A stretch of DNA of 16,444 nt from Acidobacteriota bacterium (GCA_963169175.1 CAUJFK010000265.1:1-16444), one strand, 5' to 3'; positions 1-7,127 are shown, counted from the stretch's first letter. Numbers and translations are program-made. The notes: generated by a model not told the origin, from the sequence alone.

Positions 1-261
1 GAGCGTTCGCATCAGAAAGCGCCGCGTTCCGTCAACCGACGTGTATCGTGATTCGATCGCCAACGTCGAGGCCGCCGCCGTTTCATTGAGCCGTTCCCGT
101 AACGCTTTGGGCAGATCTGTCATTGCGTCGAACGATGTCAACCGCCGCTCATGCAGGCCGCGAAAAACCTGATCGGCACGATAACGCGGTTCGCCCATCG
201 CTTCGAACAGAGCAATGAGTTCCGTGCGTAAATAACCCGTCAAGTGCGTTCGGTCCGGCAT
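1..261 (-). CDS. rlmN: 23S rRNA (adenine-C2)-methyltransferase RlmN, N-terminal part
   Basis: The gene starts with ATG at 261 and runs off the left edge, so 87 N-terminal residues are visible. They contain the RlmN accessory-domain pattern: GEPRYRADQVFRGLHERR (about residues 25-42), then a TDLPKALRERL segment near residues 50-60, and SVDGTRRFLMRTL at the edge, matching the family's S.DGT.K.L block. RlmN is a cytoplasmic radical-SAM enzyme that methylates C2 of A2503 in 23S rRNA and A37 of some tRNAs. The radical-SAM CxxxCxxC motif would lie outside the window. There is no close Shine-Dalgarno; a TAGAAT box ends 8 bases before the ATG. The gene is divergent from the endonuclease gene. The paralogue Cfr is an alternative but is less likely for a lone chromosomal copy. 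Confidence 0.85.
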   Translation of the reverse strand, partial: MPDRTHLTGYLRTELIALFEAMGEPRYRADQVFRGLHERRLTSFDAMTDLPKALRERLNETAAASTLAIESRYTSVDGTRRFLMRTL

Positions 262-268
262 TATCTAA

Positions 269-274
269 ATTCTA
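269..274 (-). promoter_or_regulatory. candidate -10 box of rlmN (leaderless geometry)
   Basis: On the minus strand TAGAAT occupies -13 to -8 relative to the rlmN ATG, leaving 7 bases before the start. It matches TATAAT at 5 of 6 positions. Transcription from it would begin at or next to the A of the start codon. No convincing -35 lies 16-18 bases upstream. Several other starts in this window have a similar box. Confidence 0.4.
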
Positions 275-340
275 TCCTTTCCTCAACGTGTTTGCGACTT
301 TACTTTTTGGTCGAAGAAGAGCATGAACCATACGTTGCAA

Positions 341-416
341 AGCTGATGGCTGAAAGCCAATGGCTGTCAGCTCCAATTGAAATATAGCCAACAGCTGTTA
401 GCTCTCAGCTCTCAGC
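341..416. repeat. non-coding palindromic and tandem AGCTGA/CTCAGC repeat cluster
   Basis: Between the divergent rlmN and nuclease genes lies a run of related short repeats. AGCTGA (341-346) is inverted as TCAGCT (367-372), with an inner GGCT-gaa-AGCC hairpin (348-358). At 386-403 there is an 18-base palindrome with one mismatched pair, centred on AACAGCTGTT. It is followed by two tandem copies of TCTCAGC (403-416). This looks like an intergenic repeat element and not a coding sequence. The frame through it is open but does not look like protein. Confidence 0.55.
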
Positions 417-464
417 CTCAATTTTTATTGAGTAATAGGCGAAGGCTCAGCGGGCCGCCTCTGT

Positions 465-470
465 TAGACT
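465..470 (+). promoter_or_regulatory. candidate -10 box of the endonuclease gene
   Basis: TAGACT lies 8 bases upstream of the ATG at 479 (positions -14 to -9). The same hexamer at the same spacing precedes the flavoprotein gene at 5946. No Shine-Dalgarno is seen between the box and the start. Placement alone supports a promoter, so this is tentative. Confidence 0.3.
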
Positions 471-478
471 TGGTCGTG

Positions 479-1333
479 ATGGATCGCAATTGTCGCAGAT
501 ATCTTGTCTGCATTCTAATTTGGGTTGTATTCGCCGCCGGCTGTACGGGCTTTCGTGAACCGGAGAGCCAAGGCAAAACGCAAGAGAACCCGGTGCCGCC
601 GGCTACGGTCGGCATTGATCTGTTCTTTGGGAACCCGTCGAATGCGAATGAGAACGAAGCGGATAATTTCCTGATCGTTGGTGAAGGATCGGTCATTTCC
701 TACAACAACGCACGCGGGACGCCGAATTGGGTCTCGTGGCGGACGACCAGGGCCGATCTCGGGCCATCGCTGCCGCGGCCGGATTTCCGCCCCGATCCGC
801 GACTGCCCGCTTGGTTCAACCGCATCTCTTACTCTGACTATTCAGGCAGTGGTTATGATCGCGGGCATATAACCCCAAGCGCGGACCGATTCGGCAGTGT
901 AAAGCTAAACGAGGAAACGTTTTTGATGACGAATATAGTCCCTCAAACGTCGGCGTTGAACCAGTATCCGTGGGAAAAGCTTGAATCTTATGCCCGCGGC
1001 CAGGCGCGGCGCGGATTCGACCTTTATCAGATAGCGGGCGGCTACGGAACAAAGGAAATATTAAAAAGCGGGATAGCAGCACCGACGAATTGTTGGAAGA
1101 TAATTGTCGTTATGCCGCGCGGACGGACCGAAATAAACGAACGCATTCGCGTGATCGCCGTTGATATGCCCAACATTGACGGCATCGAGAAAGGCGGCTG
1201 GGAAAGATTTAGAACAAGCATTCGTGCGATCGAGGAAAAGACAGGCTACGACTTTTTTGCTTCGCTGCCGAAGACAGTTCAGGACGGTTTGGAAATGCAC
1301 ACTGAGGTCCGCTCGACAATACTGGCCCGCTGA
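479..1333 (+). CDS. DNA/RNA non-specific endonuclease, lipoprotein
   Basis: A 284-residue exported nuclease of the Serratia/NucA (betabeta-alpha-metal) family, which cuts DNA and RNA without sequence preference using one Mg2+. The DRGH motif is at 127-130, giving H130 as the general base. N152 sits in a TNIVPQ segment, N161 in LNQYPW is the expected metal ligand, and E169 follows 8 residues later; these spacings match Serratia nuclease closely. The start at 479 gives a basic N-terminus, a hydrophobic stretch and a lipobox-like FAAGC with Cys22, so the enzyme is probably lipid-anchored outside the cytoplasm. The open frame continues upstream to 377 but only through the repeat cluster. GTG at 476 is an alternative start. 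Likely roles are nutrient scavenging or degradation of foreign nucleic acid. The NTF2-like gene follows 48 bases downstream. Confidence 0.85.
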   Translation: MDRNCRRYLVCILIWVVFAAGCTGFREPESQGKTQENPVPPATVGIDLFFGNPSNANENEADNFLIVGEGSVISYNNARGTPNWVSWRTTRADLGPSLPRPDFRPDPRLPAWFNRISYSDYSGSGYDRGHITPSADRFGSVKLNEETFLMTNIVPQTSALNQYPWEKLESYARGQARRGFDLYQIAGGYGTKEILKSGIAAPTNCWKIIVVMPRGRTEINERIRVIAVDMPNIDGIEKGGWERFRTSIRAIEEKTGYDFFASLPKTVQDGLEMHTEVRSTILAR

Positions 1334-1381
1334 TCATACAAACTTTGAAACCCAGCTGCTTTTCAGACGTAAGACAACTTC

Positions 1382-1924
1382 ATGAAAAAGACAATTTTGC
1401 TTTTTGTTTCCCTTCTTTCCTTCACGATAGCTGCTGCCGCCCAGGCTCCGGCCGCGAAAGAGGCCAGCCCGGTGGATGTGGGCTCTATCGATGCGATCAT
1501 GAAGGCGGTTTATGACGTTATTTCAGGCGACGCCGGACAAAAACGCGATTGGGACCGCTTTCGCTCGCTATTTCATCAAGACGCGAAGCTTATCCCGTCA
1601 GGAAAGAACGCTCAAACGGGTGTGACGGGTGCCCGGTATTTGACGCCGGAAGACTATATCACGCGTAGCGGCCCGGTTTTGGAAAAGAATGGTTTTCATG
1701 AACGCGAGATCGCCCGCCGTGTGGACCAATTCGGCAATATCGCACAGGTTTTCTCAACCTATGAATCCTTTCGGAAAAAGGACGATAAAACGCCTTTCAT
1801 GCGCGGCATCAATAGCTTTCAGTTGATGAACGACGGCAAACGCTGGTGGGTAATAAACATCTTCTGGCAACAGGAATCGGCGGAGAATCCGATCCCGAAG
1901 GAATATCTGAAAAACAGAAAATAG
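1382..1924 (+). CDS. exported NTF2-like (SnoaL/DUF4440-type) protein
   Basis: A 180-residue protein. Residues 1-21 form a clean Sec signal peptide (MKK, hydrophobic core, then AAAAQA), so the mature protein is probably periplasmic or secreted. The remainder has the features of a cone-shaped NTF2-like fold: an N-terminal helix (IDAIMKAVYDVISGDAG), a RDWDRFRSLFHQDAKLIPSG segment that resembles the entry to the first strand, and a C-terminal RWWVINIFWQQE strand. This fold binds small ligands or acts as an enzyme; no catalytic set can be assigned here. The ATG at 1382 is the only start that yields a signal peptide. No strong ribosome site precedes it. It lies 48 bases after the nuclease gene on the same strand, so the two may be cotranscribed. 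The specific function is unknown. Confidence 0.7.
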   Translation: MKKTILLFVSLLSFTIAAAAQAPAAKEASPVDVGSIDAIMKAVYDVISGDAGQKRDWDRFRSLFHQDAKLIPSGKNAQTGVTGARYLTPEDYITRSGPVLEKNGFHEREIARRVDQFGNIAQVFSTYESFRKKDDKTPFMRGINSFQLMNDGKRWWVINIFWQQESAENPIPKEYLKNRK

Positions 1925-1932
1925 ACCCATAC

Positions 1933-1948
1933 GACAGGCTGACCTGTC
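1933..1948. terminator. short hairpin between convergent genes
   Basis: GACAGG (1933-1938) and CCTGTC (1943-1948) form a perfect 6-bp stem with a CTGA loop in the 28-base gap between the convergent NTF2-like gene and dapF. Read on the minus strand, it is followed after some bases by T-rich sequence, so it could serve as a weak terminator for dapF. There is no T-tract directly after the stem on either strand. Confidence 0.3.
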
Positions 1949-1952
1949 TGTC

Positions 1953-2804
1953 CTACGACGTAGGCCATTGGCCGCAATATGCTAGATCGGCCCGGCCGGT
2001 GATGAGAATTTCGCCGTCGTCGCGCCAAAAGAATTTTGTGGTCCCGCCAACAGCGTGGACGGAAACACGCCTGTCCGTACGGTCCATAAATGCTGCGAGT
2101 ACCGCCGCACCGCTTGAGCAGGTGCCGGAAGACGACGTTTCGCCTGCGGCCCGCTCCCATATCCGGATCTCGATATTCTCGCGGTCAATGACCTTTACAA
2201 ACACGATGTTAGCCTTTTCAGGGAATATCGCGTTTGTCTCGAGTTCTCTGCCGTACAGCCGCCAGTCAAATTCAAAATTGTCAACAAAGCTGATCGCAAC
2301 GGGATTGCCGACATTTACGCACGACATCGCAAACGTCCGCCCGGCTGCTTCGACGGGAAGATCGATGACCGATTCGCTCAGGTCGGGTGTCAATACAGGC
2401 ACGCCCGCACTTGTGAAATTGGGTCGTCCGATCTCAGCCTCAAATTGATAGTGACCCGCCTCGTCCGCCTCGCTCGTTCGAAAATTCTTGATGCCGCTTC
2501 TTGTTTTGAGCCGCAAGGCTTGCTCTGACCAAAGCTGCTTGTAATAAATATACGCGGCCGCGCAGCGTGTACCGTTGCCGGAAAATCCGGCGATGCTGCC
2601 GTCCGGGTTTACTATTTCGCAGAAAAAATCGGCATCATCATCCCGCAGCTTTTCGATCACAGCAATGCCGTCGCCGCCAGCGCCGGTATGCCGGTGGCAT
2701 ATCGCCCTGGCCAACTGCGTCAATTCAACGCCGGCTGGGATCAATGCTCTTTCGATAACGATGTAATCATTACCAAAACCGTGGAACTTGCAGAATGGGA
2801 TCAT
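1953..2804 (-). CDS. dapF: diaminopimelate epimerase family protein with Ser at both catalytic Cys positions
   Basis: A 283-residue protein of the usual length and architecture for DapF, which interconverts LL- and meso-diaminopimelate for lysine and peptidoglycan synthesis in the cytoplasm. Visible landmarks are the N-terminal KFHGFGNDY block, HTGAGGDGIAV (39-49), NPDGS followed by GFSGNGTRC (73-81), CVNVGNPVA (162-170), GETSSSGTCSSGAA (221-234) and a C-terminal GR.DLAYCG. In canonical DapF the two half-sites carry the racemising cysteines in (M/F)CGNG and (A/S)CGTG. Here the aligned residues are S75 and S226, and I confirmed both codons on the minus strand. Cysteines lie close by instead, at C81 and C229. 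Overall family membership is clear; epimerase activity is less certain. The gene lies 6 bases after the PD40 gene and is probably cotranscribed with it. Confidence 0.85.
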   Translation of the reverse strand: MIPFCKFHGFGNDYIVIERALIPAGVELTQLARAICHRHTGAGGDGIAVIEKLRDDDADFFCEIVNPDGSIAGFSGNGTRCAAAYIYYKQLWSEQALRLKTRSGIKNFRTSEADEAGHYQFEAEIGRPNFTSAGVPVLTPDLSESVIDLPVEAAGRTFAMSCVNVGNPVAISFVDNFEFDWRLYGRELETNAIFPEKANIVFVKVIDRENIEIRIWERAAGETSSSGTCSSGAAVLAAFMDRTDRRVSVHAVGGTTKFFWRDDGEILITGRADLAYCGQWPTS

Positions 2805-2805
2805 C

Positions 2806-2819
2806 GTGAACTAGTTCAC
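2806..2819. other. perfect 14-base palindrome at the PD40-dapF junction
   Basis: GTGAACTAGTTCAC is its own reverse complement. It contains the PD40 stop codon (2811-2813, TAG on the minus strand) and ends 2 bases before the dapF ATG, where the dapF ribosome site would be. In RNA it could fold as a 5-bp stem with a CTAG loop and hide the dapF start until the upstream gene is translated. The sequence is observed; the role is inference. Confidence 0.35.
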
Positions 2820-3854
2820 CCAGTCAGCGATAAACACATTCGTATCGCCTTCTTTCTCGGCATTGCGGTTTGAGGCAAAGACGAGTTTTTTGCCGTCCGG
2901 CGAAAAGATCGGGAAACCGTCAAATGTTTCGTTGAACGTAACGCGTTCCAGGCCGGTGCCGTCCACGTTGATCAGTGCCAGGTCGAAATTGCGCTTTCTC
3001 GGATCGGTGGCGAAATAATTCGTGCAAAAGATGATCCTCTTGCCATCGGGCGTAAAGTACGGTGCAAAGCTCGCGGCATTGAGCTTGGTCACCTGGCGTT
3101 TGTTCGAACCGTCGGCGTTCATTACCCAAAGTTCAAAGGTCGTCGGCACGATCAGGTGCTGGGCGAGCAGGTCTTTATACCGTTTAACATCCTCTGGCGT
3201 TTTCGGGTGCGAGGCGCGATAAACGATCTGTTTACTGTCCGGCGAAAAGAACGGCCCGCCGTCGTAGCCGAGTTCATCGGTCAGACGCTTTACGTTCTTG
3301 CCGTTCGTGTCCATCGTATAGATGTCCAGATCGCCGTCCCGCTCCGAGGTAAAAACGATCTTCTTGCCGTTCGGCGACAGCGTCGCTTCGGCATCATAGC
3401 CCGGGTTGTTGGTCATCTGTTTCAGATCAGAACCGTCTGCCTTGACCGAAAAGATGTCATAGCTTGGGTAGATGGCCCAAACATAGCCCTTGGAAAAATC
3501 AGGGTTCGGCGGGCATTCCTTGCTGCCGAGATGGGTCGAGCCAAACAGAACGCGTTTGTCGTTCTTGAAATAGAAAGCACACGTCGTGCGGCCGTCACCG
3601 TTTGAGACCATCTTTACGTTCGAGCCGTCGATGTTCATCGTATAGATCTGGTCACAGCCACGCCCGTCGCGTTTTGATTGGAACGACAGCTTTTTGCCAT
3701 TGGCCGAAAAATACGCCTCGGCGTTCTCGCCTCCGTTGGTAAGCTGCTTGATGTTGGCCAGGTGTTTCTCGCCCGCAACCGCAAGCGAGGGGGCCTGAGT
3801 GAACGCGGCCGAGCCGCAGGTGAGAAGGATCAAAGAAAATAATGCAATTCTCAT
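2811..3854 (-). CDS. exported PD40/TolB-like beta-propeller protein
   Basis: A 347-residue protein with an N-terminal signal peptide (MRIALFSLILLTCGSAAFTQ) and the rest made of PD40/WD40-like propeller repeats. Each repeat carries the (S/T)P(D/N)GKK(I/L)VF.S.RDG...IYTM..DGSN...LT pattern. At least five are clear: about residues 45-85, 155-195, 200-255, 260-315 and 315-345. A fold like the TolB C-terminal domain is expected, located in the periplasm. No catalytic domain such as a prolyl oligopeptidase or protease is fused, and no TolB N-terminal domain is seen, so it is probably not TolB itself. Such stand-alone propellers usually act as protein- or glycan-binding modules. The gene is the first of a probable two-gene unit with dapF, though no functional link is evident. 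A TAGCAT box ends 8 bases before the ATG. Confidence 0.8.
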   Translation of the reverse strand: MRIALFSLILLTCGSAAFTQAPSLAVAGEKHLANIKQLTNGGENAEAYFSANGKKLSFQSKRDGRGCDQIYTMNIDGSNVKMVSNGDGRTTCAFYFKNDKRVLFGSTHLGSKECPPNPDFSKGYVWAIYPSYDIFSVKADGSDLKQMTNNPGYDAEATLSPNGKKIVFTSERDGDLDIYTMDTNGKNVKRLTDELGYDGGPFFSPDSKQIVYRASHPKTPEDVKRYKDLLAQHLIVPTTFELWVMNADGSNKRQVTKLNAASFAPYFTPDGKRIIFCTNYFATDPRKRNFDLALINVDGTGLERVTFNETFDGFPIFSPDGKKLVFASNRNAEKEGDTNVFIADWVN

Positions 3855-3861
3855 AATTCTA

Positions 3862-3867
3862 ATGCTA
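3862..3867 (-). promoter_or_regulatory. candidate -10 box of the PD40-dapF unit
   Basis: On the minus strand TAGCAT occupies -13 to -8 before the PD40 ATG, the same placement as at rlmN. An overlapping GATAAT lies at -18 to -13 and is an alternative -10. An AGGA at about -20 is too far from the start to be a normal ribosome site. Confidence 0.35.
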
Positions 3868-3995
3868 TTATCCTCGCGGAAATCAGGTGAATCCGAAAAG
3901 ACAAGTTTAACGAATTATGTCGTTGAATGAAAACCGGTTCCCGATCCTCACGGCCCGCATCCGGGCAAGTTTCAAGGAAACGGTCAATATCCGAT

Positions 3996-4880
3996 ATGGC
4001 ATTTGAAACCAGCAAAGACGTTTTGGATTGGTACGAGCGGCAGGAGCGGACGTTGACGGATGAGTTCATCAACGGCCTGCCATGGTCAACGGTGAGAGAC
4101 ACGCCGTTGGACGAAAAGTTTATTCCTGTCCTGCTTTACATGCGCGATGTCGAAGTTCTGACCGATATGTATCATCGCGAACTTCGGCGAACACCGACCG
4201 GACGTGATCCCGTTATTGCCAAATTCATGGAACGCTGGGGCGTCGAAGAAATAACGCACGGCCAGGTGATAAACCGCTTTCTGAACGAAGCCGGCTATGA
4301 GACGCCTGAAAACTGGCAGGAGCAAACGCTCGGGAATGTTCCGTCCGGCTATCATTTGAGCACCTATCTCTTAACGTCACTGACCAATCTGCTCGGCAGC
4401 AGCTTCACGGCAACACATATGGCTTTTGGGGCGATACATGAGATGTCAACCGCCCAGGCCTATCGACGAATGATCGAATTGGCGGCCCATCCGGTGCTTA
4501 CGCGGATACTTGAAGGCATAATCCGCGAAGAGGCCGCTCACACGCAGTTCTATTGGAGTGTTGCCCGGCTGGAATTGAAAAAAAGCACGGCCGCACAAAA
4601 GATGGCGCGAAAGGTGGTCGAAACATTCTGGCGTCCGGTAGGCCAGGGCTCGTTGGCGAAGCACCGCACGGACTATTCGATAGCAATGCTCTTTTCCGGT
4701 GATGAAGGAACCGAGAGGATCGACCGCACGGTCACGCGTAGGGCACGCGAGTTGCCGGGTTTCGGCAACCTGACGAAGATAACGACGCGGGTCAAAGAGA
4801 TCTGTGACAGATGCCATCCTGCCAGCCCGATCTCGGCTGCGTCGTTACTTCTTTCGGTAAACCTCTATTCCGTTTTTTGA
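3996..4880 (+). CDS. ferritin-like diiron protein, acyl-ACP desaturase family
   Basis: From the ATG at 3996 this is a 294-residue, mostly helical protein with a complete set of carboxylate-bridged diiron ligands. These are E53 (DVEVLTDMY), E85-I-T-H88 (in WGVEEITHGQ), E149 (AIHEMST) and E179-A-A-H182 (in REEAAHTQF). The VEEITHG block corresponds to the EENRHG motif of soluble stearoyl-ACP desaturases, so the likely reaction is O2-dependent desaturation of an acyl-carrier-protein-bound fatty acid. AurF-type N-oxygenases share the fold and cannot be excluded. An upstream in-frame ATG at 3927 would add 23 basic residues without family resemblance. AAGGAAA at 3974-3980 lies rather far from the chosen start. 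The last 12 codons overlap the 3' end of the convergent metallo-beta-lactamase gene. Confidence 0.72.
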   Translation: MAFETSKDVLDWYERQERTLTDEFINGLPWSTVRDTPLDEKFIPVLLYMRDVEVLTDMYHRELRRTPTGRDPVIAKFMERWGVEEITHGQVINRFLNEAGYETPENWQEQTLGNVPSGYHLSTYLLTSLTNLLGSSFTATHMAFGAIHEMSTAQAYRRMIELAAHPVLTRILEGIIREEAAHTQFYWSVARLELKKSTAAQKMARKVVETFWRPVGQGSLAKHRTDYSIAMLFSGDEGTERIDRTVTRRARELPGFGNLTKITTRVKEICDRCHPASPISAASLLLSVNLYSVF

Positions 4881-5804
4881 TTCGACGGCCAACTTGCCCT
4901 CGCGCTCGGCGTAATCCAGGTGGGCGACCGCTTCGGAAATAGCAAGAAACCGGTGAACGTCATGGCCCACAGCGTTCGGAAACACCGATCGTGCGATCTC
5001 GAAAGCCGTTGCCCCTTCCGCTGGGATAAGAGATAGTATCCGCCGCTGCCTTTCGTCAACTGCGCGAATATACCGGTTGAAAATCTCTTCGAAATCGGTG
5101 ACCGGCTCACCGTGGCCGCCGTAGGCAAGAGTTGGCCGAAGATCACGCAGGCGGGCAAGGCTGACCATGTATTCAGCCAGCGAAGGGAATCGGCGTTCCG
5201 GGTCGAGCGGGTCGGGTGAAAGAATGGGGTTTGGCGTAATGCGTTTTAGCACGCAATCGCCGCAAACGAGCGTGCGGTTCGCTTCCCGAAAGAAGGAACA
5301 CGAGCCTGGTGTATGCCCAGGCGTATGGAGCACCCGCATCGTTCCGCCCGCAAATTCCAGCTCCTCTCCATCGGTCAAGGGCAGAAGATCTTCCGGGTCA
5401 AGTGCGTCTGTCAAAAGGCTGATCTCTTCATAAAGAGAACGCATTTCATCGAAAGCCTTTTCCGGCACACCTGAACGAAGGAGGAGCCTGCGATTTTCCT
5501 CGTGCGACAGCCGTCCGACAAGGTGTCCCGATTCCCATTGATGCAGATAGATCTCGGCATTCTTTGCCGCGTCGCGCACATGCCGCGCCAGTCCGCAATG
5601 GTCTTCGTGTGCGTGTGTCAGCACTATTCGCTGCACGTCGGCAAACGTCAGGCCGTGTCCAGCAAGCCCTCGGCGCAAGGCTTCGGACGCCACGTCGGTT
5701 TTTGGGCCGACGTCGATCAAAGTTACCGGATCTTCGCGGATCAGATAGACATTCACATCGCCGACATAGAACGGCGTTGGAATGGAAATCGGCAGTATCT
5801 TCAT
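4845..5804 (-). CDS. metallo-beta-lactamase-fold hydrolase with C-terminal winged helix
   Basis: A 319-residue MBL-superfamily hydrolase. The metal site is complete: H64-A-H66-E-D68-H69, H164 in TPGHTPGS, D183 in CGDCVL and H231 in GGHGEPV, as expected for a dinuclear zinc enzyme of the glyoxalase II/LACTB2 branch. After about residue 235 the chain continues with a DERQRRILSLI segment and an alpha-rich tail that resembles the small winged-helix domain found at the end of LACTB2-like proteins. The substrate is unknown; thioesters or RNA ends are the usual ones in this group. I chose the ATG at 5804, giving MKILPISIP. A TTG at 5834 would add ten residues of poor character. No signal peptide is present, so it is cytoplasmic. 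It is divergent from the flavoprotein gene (141-base gap). Confidence 0.8.
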   Translation of the reverse strand: MKILPISIPTPFYVGDVNVYLIREDPVTLIDVGPKTDVASEALRRGLAGHGLTFADVQRIVLTHAHEDHCGLARHVRDAAKNAEIYLHQWESGHLVGRLSHEENRRLLLRSGVPEKAFDEMRSLYEEISLLTDALDPEDLLPLTDGEELEFAGGTMRVLHTPGHTPGSCSFFREANRTLVCGDCVLKRITPNPILSPDPLDPERRFPSLAEYMVSLARLRDLRPTLAYGGHGEPVTDFEEIFNRYIRAVDERQRRILSLIPAEGATAFEIARSVFPNAVGHDVHRFLAISEAVAHLDYAEREGKLAVESKNGIEVYRKK

Positions 5805-5931
5805 TATTTGCGATTTTCGAGTTGCCGTCCGCAAATGTCAATCCGTGCGGCAAAGGTGGAGACCGGACCACGAAATGGACGCGAATATGACCCGAAGATT
5901 CACGAAACTGTCAACGTGCGTAGGCATAGGA

Positions 5932-5937
5932 TAGACT
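5932..5937 (+). promoter_or_regulatory. candidate -10 box of the flavoprotein gene
   Basis: TAGACT lies 8 bases upstream of the GTG at 5946, identical in sequence and spacing to the box before the endonuclease gene at 479. An AGGAT at 5928-5932 overlaps it and could instead be a ribosome site, so the two readings compete. Confidence 0.3.
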
Positions 5938-5945
5938 GTTTGTTT

Positions 5946-7127
5946 GTGAGAACGAAGATAGGAGACCGAGCGTCACGTGTCGTTATCGCCGGTGCCGGCC
6001 CGGCCGGATCGAGCCTTGCCATCAGGCTTGCCCATTATGGATTTGACGTGACACTTATCGAACGCGAGCGTTTTCCGCGACACAAGCTGTGCGGTGAATT
6101 CATTTCACCTGAATCACTTGGGCATTTTCGGGACCTTGGCGTTCGCGATGACCTGCTTTCTCTCGGCGGCCAGCGGATCTACAAAACGCGATTCTCCAAC
6201 CGAAAAGGTCGAAGTTTTGTAATTTCAAGCGGTATCCTGAACGGCGAGGGCTTTGCTCTAAGCCTGAGCCGGTACGAGATGGACCGGTGCCTTATGGAGC
6301 GGGCAAAAGCGCTGGGCGTTCGTGTCCTTGACGGTACTCGGGTCGCGAATGTGATGGCCGACGGCGAGTCTATAACCCGCGTAGAGGCTGTTGGCGATGA
6401 ACGAGAGACGATCATTGCTGACATCTTCGTGGACGCGACCGGACGGGCATCTGCCCTTAGAAAGGCTGCTGATAGAGTGGCCGGCGGCCCTGGCGAAGCC
6501 GGCAAGCCTTTAGCCATTGCTTTCAAGACCCACCTTGAAAGTGTTCGGATCGAGCCGGGAACGTGCGAGATCTTCTTTTTTCCAGGCGGCTACGGCGGAA
6601 TAACGTCGATCGAAGCCGGGCTAGCGAATTTGTGCTTCATGATGAGAGCTTCAAAGGCGCGCGAACTCGGTGCGGATGCTGATGTGCTCTTACGCAAAGC
6701 AGTCTGCCAAAGCCGGACCGCTGCATCATGCTTAGAGGGAGCCGACCGCGTGCGTGATTGGTTAGCGGTATCGATCGGATCGTTTGGCCGGACACCACGG
6801 CCGCGAATGAGGAATCTTTTGAGCGTCGGTGATGCCGCAGCCTTCATTGACCCGTTCACAGGCAGCGGCATGCTGATGGCGCTGGAGGGTTCAAAATTAC
6901 TTGCTGATATAATTACTTCAACCTCTTTCGGCCCCGTATCTATACAGGAAGCATACGATGCCGCCTTTGCCCGGGCCTTTGGGCGGCGCCTCCGCGTTTG
7001 TTCCCTTTTGCGGCGGGCGGCATTCCTCCCGATGGTGCCAAGCATCGCTATCTCACTTCTTGGATCGAGCCCCCGCGGCCGCAATTATCTTGCCGGCGCC
7101 ACACGCTCAGAGGCGGCGTCGGGGTAA
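5946..7127 (+). CDS. FAD-dependent oxidoreductase, geranylgeranyl reductase family
   Basis: A 393-residue flavoprotein. A Rossmann FAD motif GAGPAG is at residues 16-21, followed about 20 residues later by the acidic LIERERFPR ribose-binding end. KLCGEFISPE just after it is the signature of geranylgeranyl reductase-like flavoproteins. SVGDAAAFIDPFTGSGM, with D296, is the second FAD-binding block. Members reduce isoprenoid double bonds or act as monooxygenases and halogenase-like enzymes, so the substrate cannot be read from sequence. Candidates are polyprenyl chains of quinones or lipids. The start is GTG at 5946, because the next methionine lies far inside the FAD domain. The frame is open for a further 444 bases upstream, but that stretch is largely antisense to the metallo-beta-lactamase gene and does not look like protein. 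Confidence 0.78.
   Translation: MRTKIGDRASRVVIAGAGPAGSSLAIRLAHYGFDVTLIERERFPRHKLCGEFISPESLGHFRDLGVRDDLLSLGGQRIYKTRFSNRKGRSFVISSGILNGEGFALSLSRYEMDRCLMERAKALGVRVLDGTRVANVMADGESITRVEAVGDERETIIADIFVDATGRASALRKAADRVAGGPGEAGKPLAIAFKTHLESVRIEPGTCEIFFFPGGYGGITSIEAGLANLCFMMRASKARELGADADVLLRKAVCQSRTAASCLEGADRVRDWLAVSIGSFGRTPRPRMRNLLSVGDAAAFIDPFTGSGMLMALEGSKLLADIITSTSFGPVSIQEAYDAAFARAFGRRLRVCSLLRRAAFLPMVPSIAISLLGSSPRGRNYLAGATRSEAASG

Noticed and set aside
377..478. In-frame upstream extension of the endonuclease gene from a TTG
   Set aside because: It runs through the repeat cluster, looks unlike protein, and would place 34 residues ahead of the lipoprotein signal.
1846..2448. 200-codon open frame on the plus strand inside dapF
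   Set aside because: Shadow of dapF codon usage; low-complexity Ser/Arg composition and no domain.
3917..4006. 29-residue open frame (MSLNENRFPIL...) just before the diiron protein
   Set aside because: No ribosome site, overlaps the diiron gene start, and no sign that it is a leader peptide.
5502..5945. Long open frame upstream of the flavoprotein, in phase with it
   Set aside because: Its first 303 bases are antisense to the metallo-beta-lactamase gene and the remainder is the divergent intergenic region; it shows no family resemblance and the FAD motif comes only after 5946.
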